From positions 1 through 10,038 of the forward strand of contig JBFISM010000133.1 of the NCBI GenBank assembly GCA_041608535.1: 10,038 bases of DNA, in the 5' to 3' direction. The notes beneath the pieces were generated by a model that worked only from the letters and a program-made list of their open reading frames with translations, was not told where the DNA came from and ran no database searches. A program made the translations under genes and the position numbers. The DNA is from JBFISM01 sp041608535 (GTDB taxonomy: Bacteria; Actinomycetota; Acidimicrobiia; Spongiisociales; UBA5794). Positions 9,468 to 10,038 of the stretch are shown in pieces. Numbering within the stretch: position 1 is the first letter of the stretch; every line of letters begins with the position of its first letter.

Positions 9468-9483
9468 GGAACATGCATGCTCC
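9468..9483. promoter_or_regulatory. 16-bp palindrome, possible operator
   Basis: GGAACATGCATGCTCC is palindromic except for one mismatched pair. It lies between the proposed SulP and ssrA promoters, at about the -35 position for the TACCCT hexamer. A dimeric regulator could bind here. It is not an exact match to the actinobacterial LexA box (GAAC-N4-GTTC). Chance occurrence of a 7-of-8 palindrome is possible. Confidence 0.35.
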
Positions 9484-9492
9484 GAGAGGCGT

Positions 9493-9498
9493 TACCCT
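9493..9498 (+). promoter_or_regulatory. ssrA: Likely ssrA -10 hexamer (TACCCT)
   Basis: TACCCT in the context TTACCCTGG lies 26 bases before the mature tmRNA 5' end. Transcription from about 9505 would give a short 5' leader to be removed by RNase P. ssrA needs its own promoter because the gene before it points the other way. The -35 region is poor and is occupied by the palindrome at 9468-9483. Confidence 0.45.
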
Positions 9499-9524
9499 GG
9501 GTGGCGAACGCAACTGCGTGTCAC

Positions 9525-9878
9525 GGGGGTGACATGGTTTCGACCGTGAGGGTTGAAGCGTCGGAAGCGAGCCGAGGTACCCCGGAGTCCTCGTAAAAAG
9601 CCGGGAACCAACAATAAGTGCCGAAGACAACTTCGCACTGGCTGCCTAAGTAACGCAGCCTGTCTGCCCGGGGGCCGCCTGCGTCGCCGGGGTCAGGCAT
9701 CGCAATGCAGGACGCAACCGTCGGGGTACCGGAGACCCGGCGGCCAAGACTTTCTCCGGTTAGGGCCACGGGAATTGCGCCAGCAGCATCCCACGGTCCG
9801 AAAGCTCGCTGCTGGCTGCGCTCGGAGATGCCGGCGCCGAAAACTCACGGGACGGGGGTTCGACTCCCCCCACCTCCA
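9525..9878 (+). ncRNA. ssrA: Transfer-messenger RNA (tmRNA)
   Basis: tmRNA rescues ribosomes stalled on broken mRNA and tags the unfinished protein for degradation. The 5' strand GGGGGTG (9525-9531) pairs with CACCTCC (9871-9877) as a 7-bp acceptor with one G-U pair; A9878 is the discriminator. CCA is not encoded. A D-loop-like GGTTTCGACC follows the 5' strand. The T arm has GGGGG/CCCCC (9854-9858/9866-9870) around TTCGACT. Pseudoknot 1 is clear: CGAGG 9573-9577 with CCTCG 9589-9593, interlocked with CCCGG 9581-9585 and CCGGG 9601-9605. The tag reading frame follows. Its stop codon lies in a hairpin loop (GGCTGC 9640-9645 with GCAGCC 9655-9660), the family's helix 5. The rest, about 9665-9840, should hold the other pseudoknots, which I did not fold fully. 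The one-piece 354-base size is normal. Confidence 0.97.
9620..9649 (+). other. ssrA: tmRNA proteolysis-tag reading frame (AEDNFALAA)
   Basis: The resume codon is probably GCC 9620-9622, after AATAAGT. The frame encodes AEDNFALAA and stops at TAA 9647-9649. With the alanine carried by tmRNA, the added tag would be ten residues. The ALAA end is the usual signal for ClpXP-type proteases. The resume codon is chosen by the family's alanine start and spacing after pseudoknot 1; the frame itself is fixed by the ALAA-stop ending. Confidence 0.9.
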
Positions 9879-9922
9879 CTTAATGAGGGGGGCAAGCACA
9901 GCTTGCCCCCCTCATTAAGTGG
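9876..9922 (+). terminator. 22-bp perfect hairpin ending ssrA
   Basis: The arm 9876-9897 is an exact reverse complement of 9901-9922 around the loop ACA. The stem includes a run of six G opposite six C. It is followed by TTGTTGTCTT, a moderate T-rich tract, so it works best as an intrinsic terminator for ssrA; the - strand side has no T-run. The first three stem bases, CCA, are the last bases of mature tmRNA (two acceptor bases and the discriminator). Stem formation and acceptor pairing therefore compete until 3' processing. Confidence 0.8.
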
Positions 9923-9935
9923 TTGTTGTCTTCCC

Positions 9936-9981
9936 GGGCCGACTTCGGCGGCTGCGCCGCCGAACAGACGCCGGTCGGCCC
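9936..9981. repeat. Nested inverted repeat after ssrA
   Basis: An outer 8-bp stem (GGGCCGAC 9936-9943 with GTCGGCCC 9974-9981) encloses a perfect 9-bp inner hairpin (TTCGGCGGC 9944-9952 with GCCGCCGAA 9956-9964, loop TGC). Nine bases on the 3' side are unpaired. It may be a second terminator, an intergenic repeat, or the 5' structure of whatever follows. No T-run follows it, which argues against a terminator. Confidence 0.6.
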
Positions 9982-9991
9982 TCCTCCCACA

Positions 9992-10011
9992 GATGGGGCC
10001 CCAACCCCATC
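9992..10011. repeat. Small hairpin near the window end
   Basis: GATGGGG (9992-9998) pairs with CCCCATC (10005-10011) across a six-base loop. No gene is recognisable between the ssrA terminator and the window end. The remaining bases to 10038 show nothing I can name, and the element may belong to a feature beyond the edge. Confidence 0.4.
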
Positions 10012-10038
10012 GTGGGCCGTAGTGGGGTTTCGATTCGA

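Noticed and set aside
9468..9483. LexA (SOS) box
   Set aside because: The half-sites do not give the actinobacterial GAAC-N4-GTTC pattern; only part of one half matches.
8824..9549. A 241-codon + strand frame opposite the SulP gene and into ssrA
   Set aside because: It overlaps the permease membrane domain antisense and runs into tmRNA; the product is low-complexity Gly/Arg/His without family resemblance.
9553..9918. Protein-coding frames across ssrA
   Set aside because: The region is a structured RNA with a matched acceptor stem, T arm and pseudoknot; only the short tag frame is translated.

Overview
The window is GC-rich, densely packed bacterial chromosome. The order secA, prfB, ftsE, ftsX, M23 peptidase, smpB and then ssrA is typical of Actinomycetota. 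The SecA N-terminus reads like an actinobacterial SecA1, and the best promoter-like hexamers fit the loose TANNNT pattern of that phylum. Acidimicrobiia or another deep branch is my guess, partly because prfB keeps a programmed frameshift that I recall mycobacterial prfB lacking. That placement is inference, not proof.

Layout. Positions 1-396 hold no convincing gene. They contain a mosaic of direct repeats and palindromes ending just before secA. From 397 to 7827 six genes run on the + strand: secA (Sec motor ATPase), prfB (release factor 2, one gene in two frames joined by a +1 frameshift at 3120/3121), a 145-base leader, ftsE and ftsX (divisome ABC complex), a secreted coiled-coil M23 peptidase, and smpB. 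ftsE/ftsX and ftsX/M23 each overlap by the four bases GTGA. The M23 start is GTG 6082, not the upstream ATG at 5995, which lies inside ftsX. A SulP-type anion permease with a STAS domain lies on the - strand (9384-7831), tail to tail with smpB. It is divergent from ssrA (tmRNA, 9525-9878). ssrA ends in a very long perfect hairpin, followed by another nested inverted repeat.

How the genes work together. SecA exports proteins, including probably the M23 enzyme. FtsEX should gate that enzyme's activity at the septum through its coiled coil. RF2, SmpB and tmRNA form a termination and ribosome-rescue theme: RF2 ends translation at UGA/UAA and controls its own synthesis, while SmpB and tmRNA free ribosomes that cannot terminate. 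The permease looks unrelated and physically separates smpB from ssrA.

I found no CRISPR array, transposase, phage gene, defence system or toxin-antitoxin pair. The core genes are ordinary. The least explained parts are the repeat mosaic before secA, the 16-bp palindrome in the SulP/ssrA divergent region, and the hairpins after ssrA.
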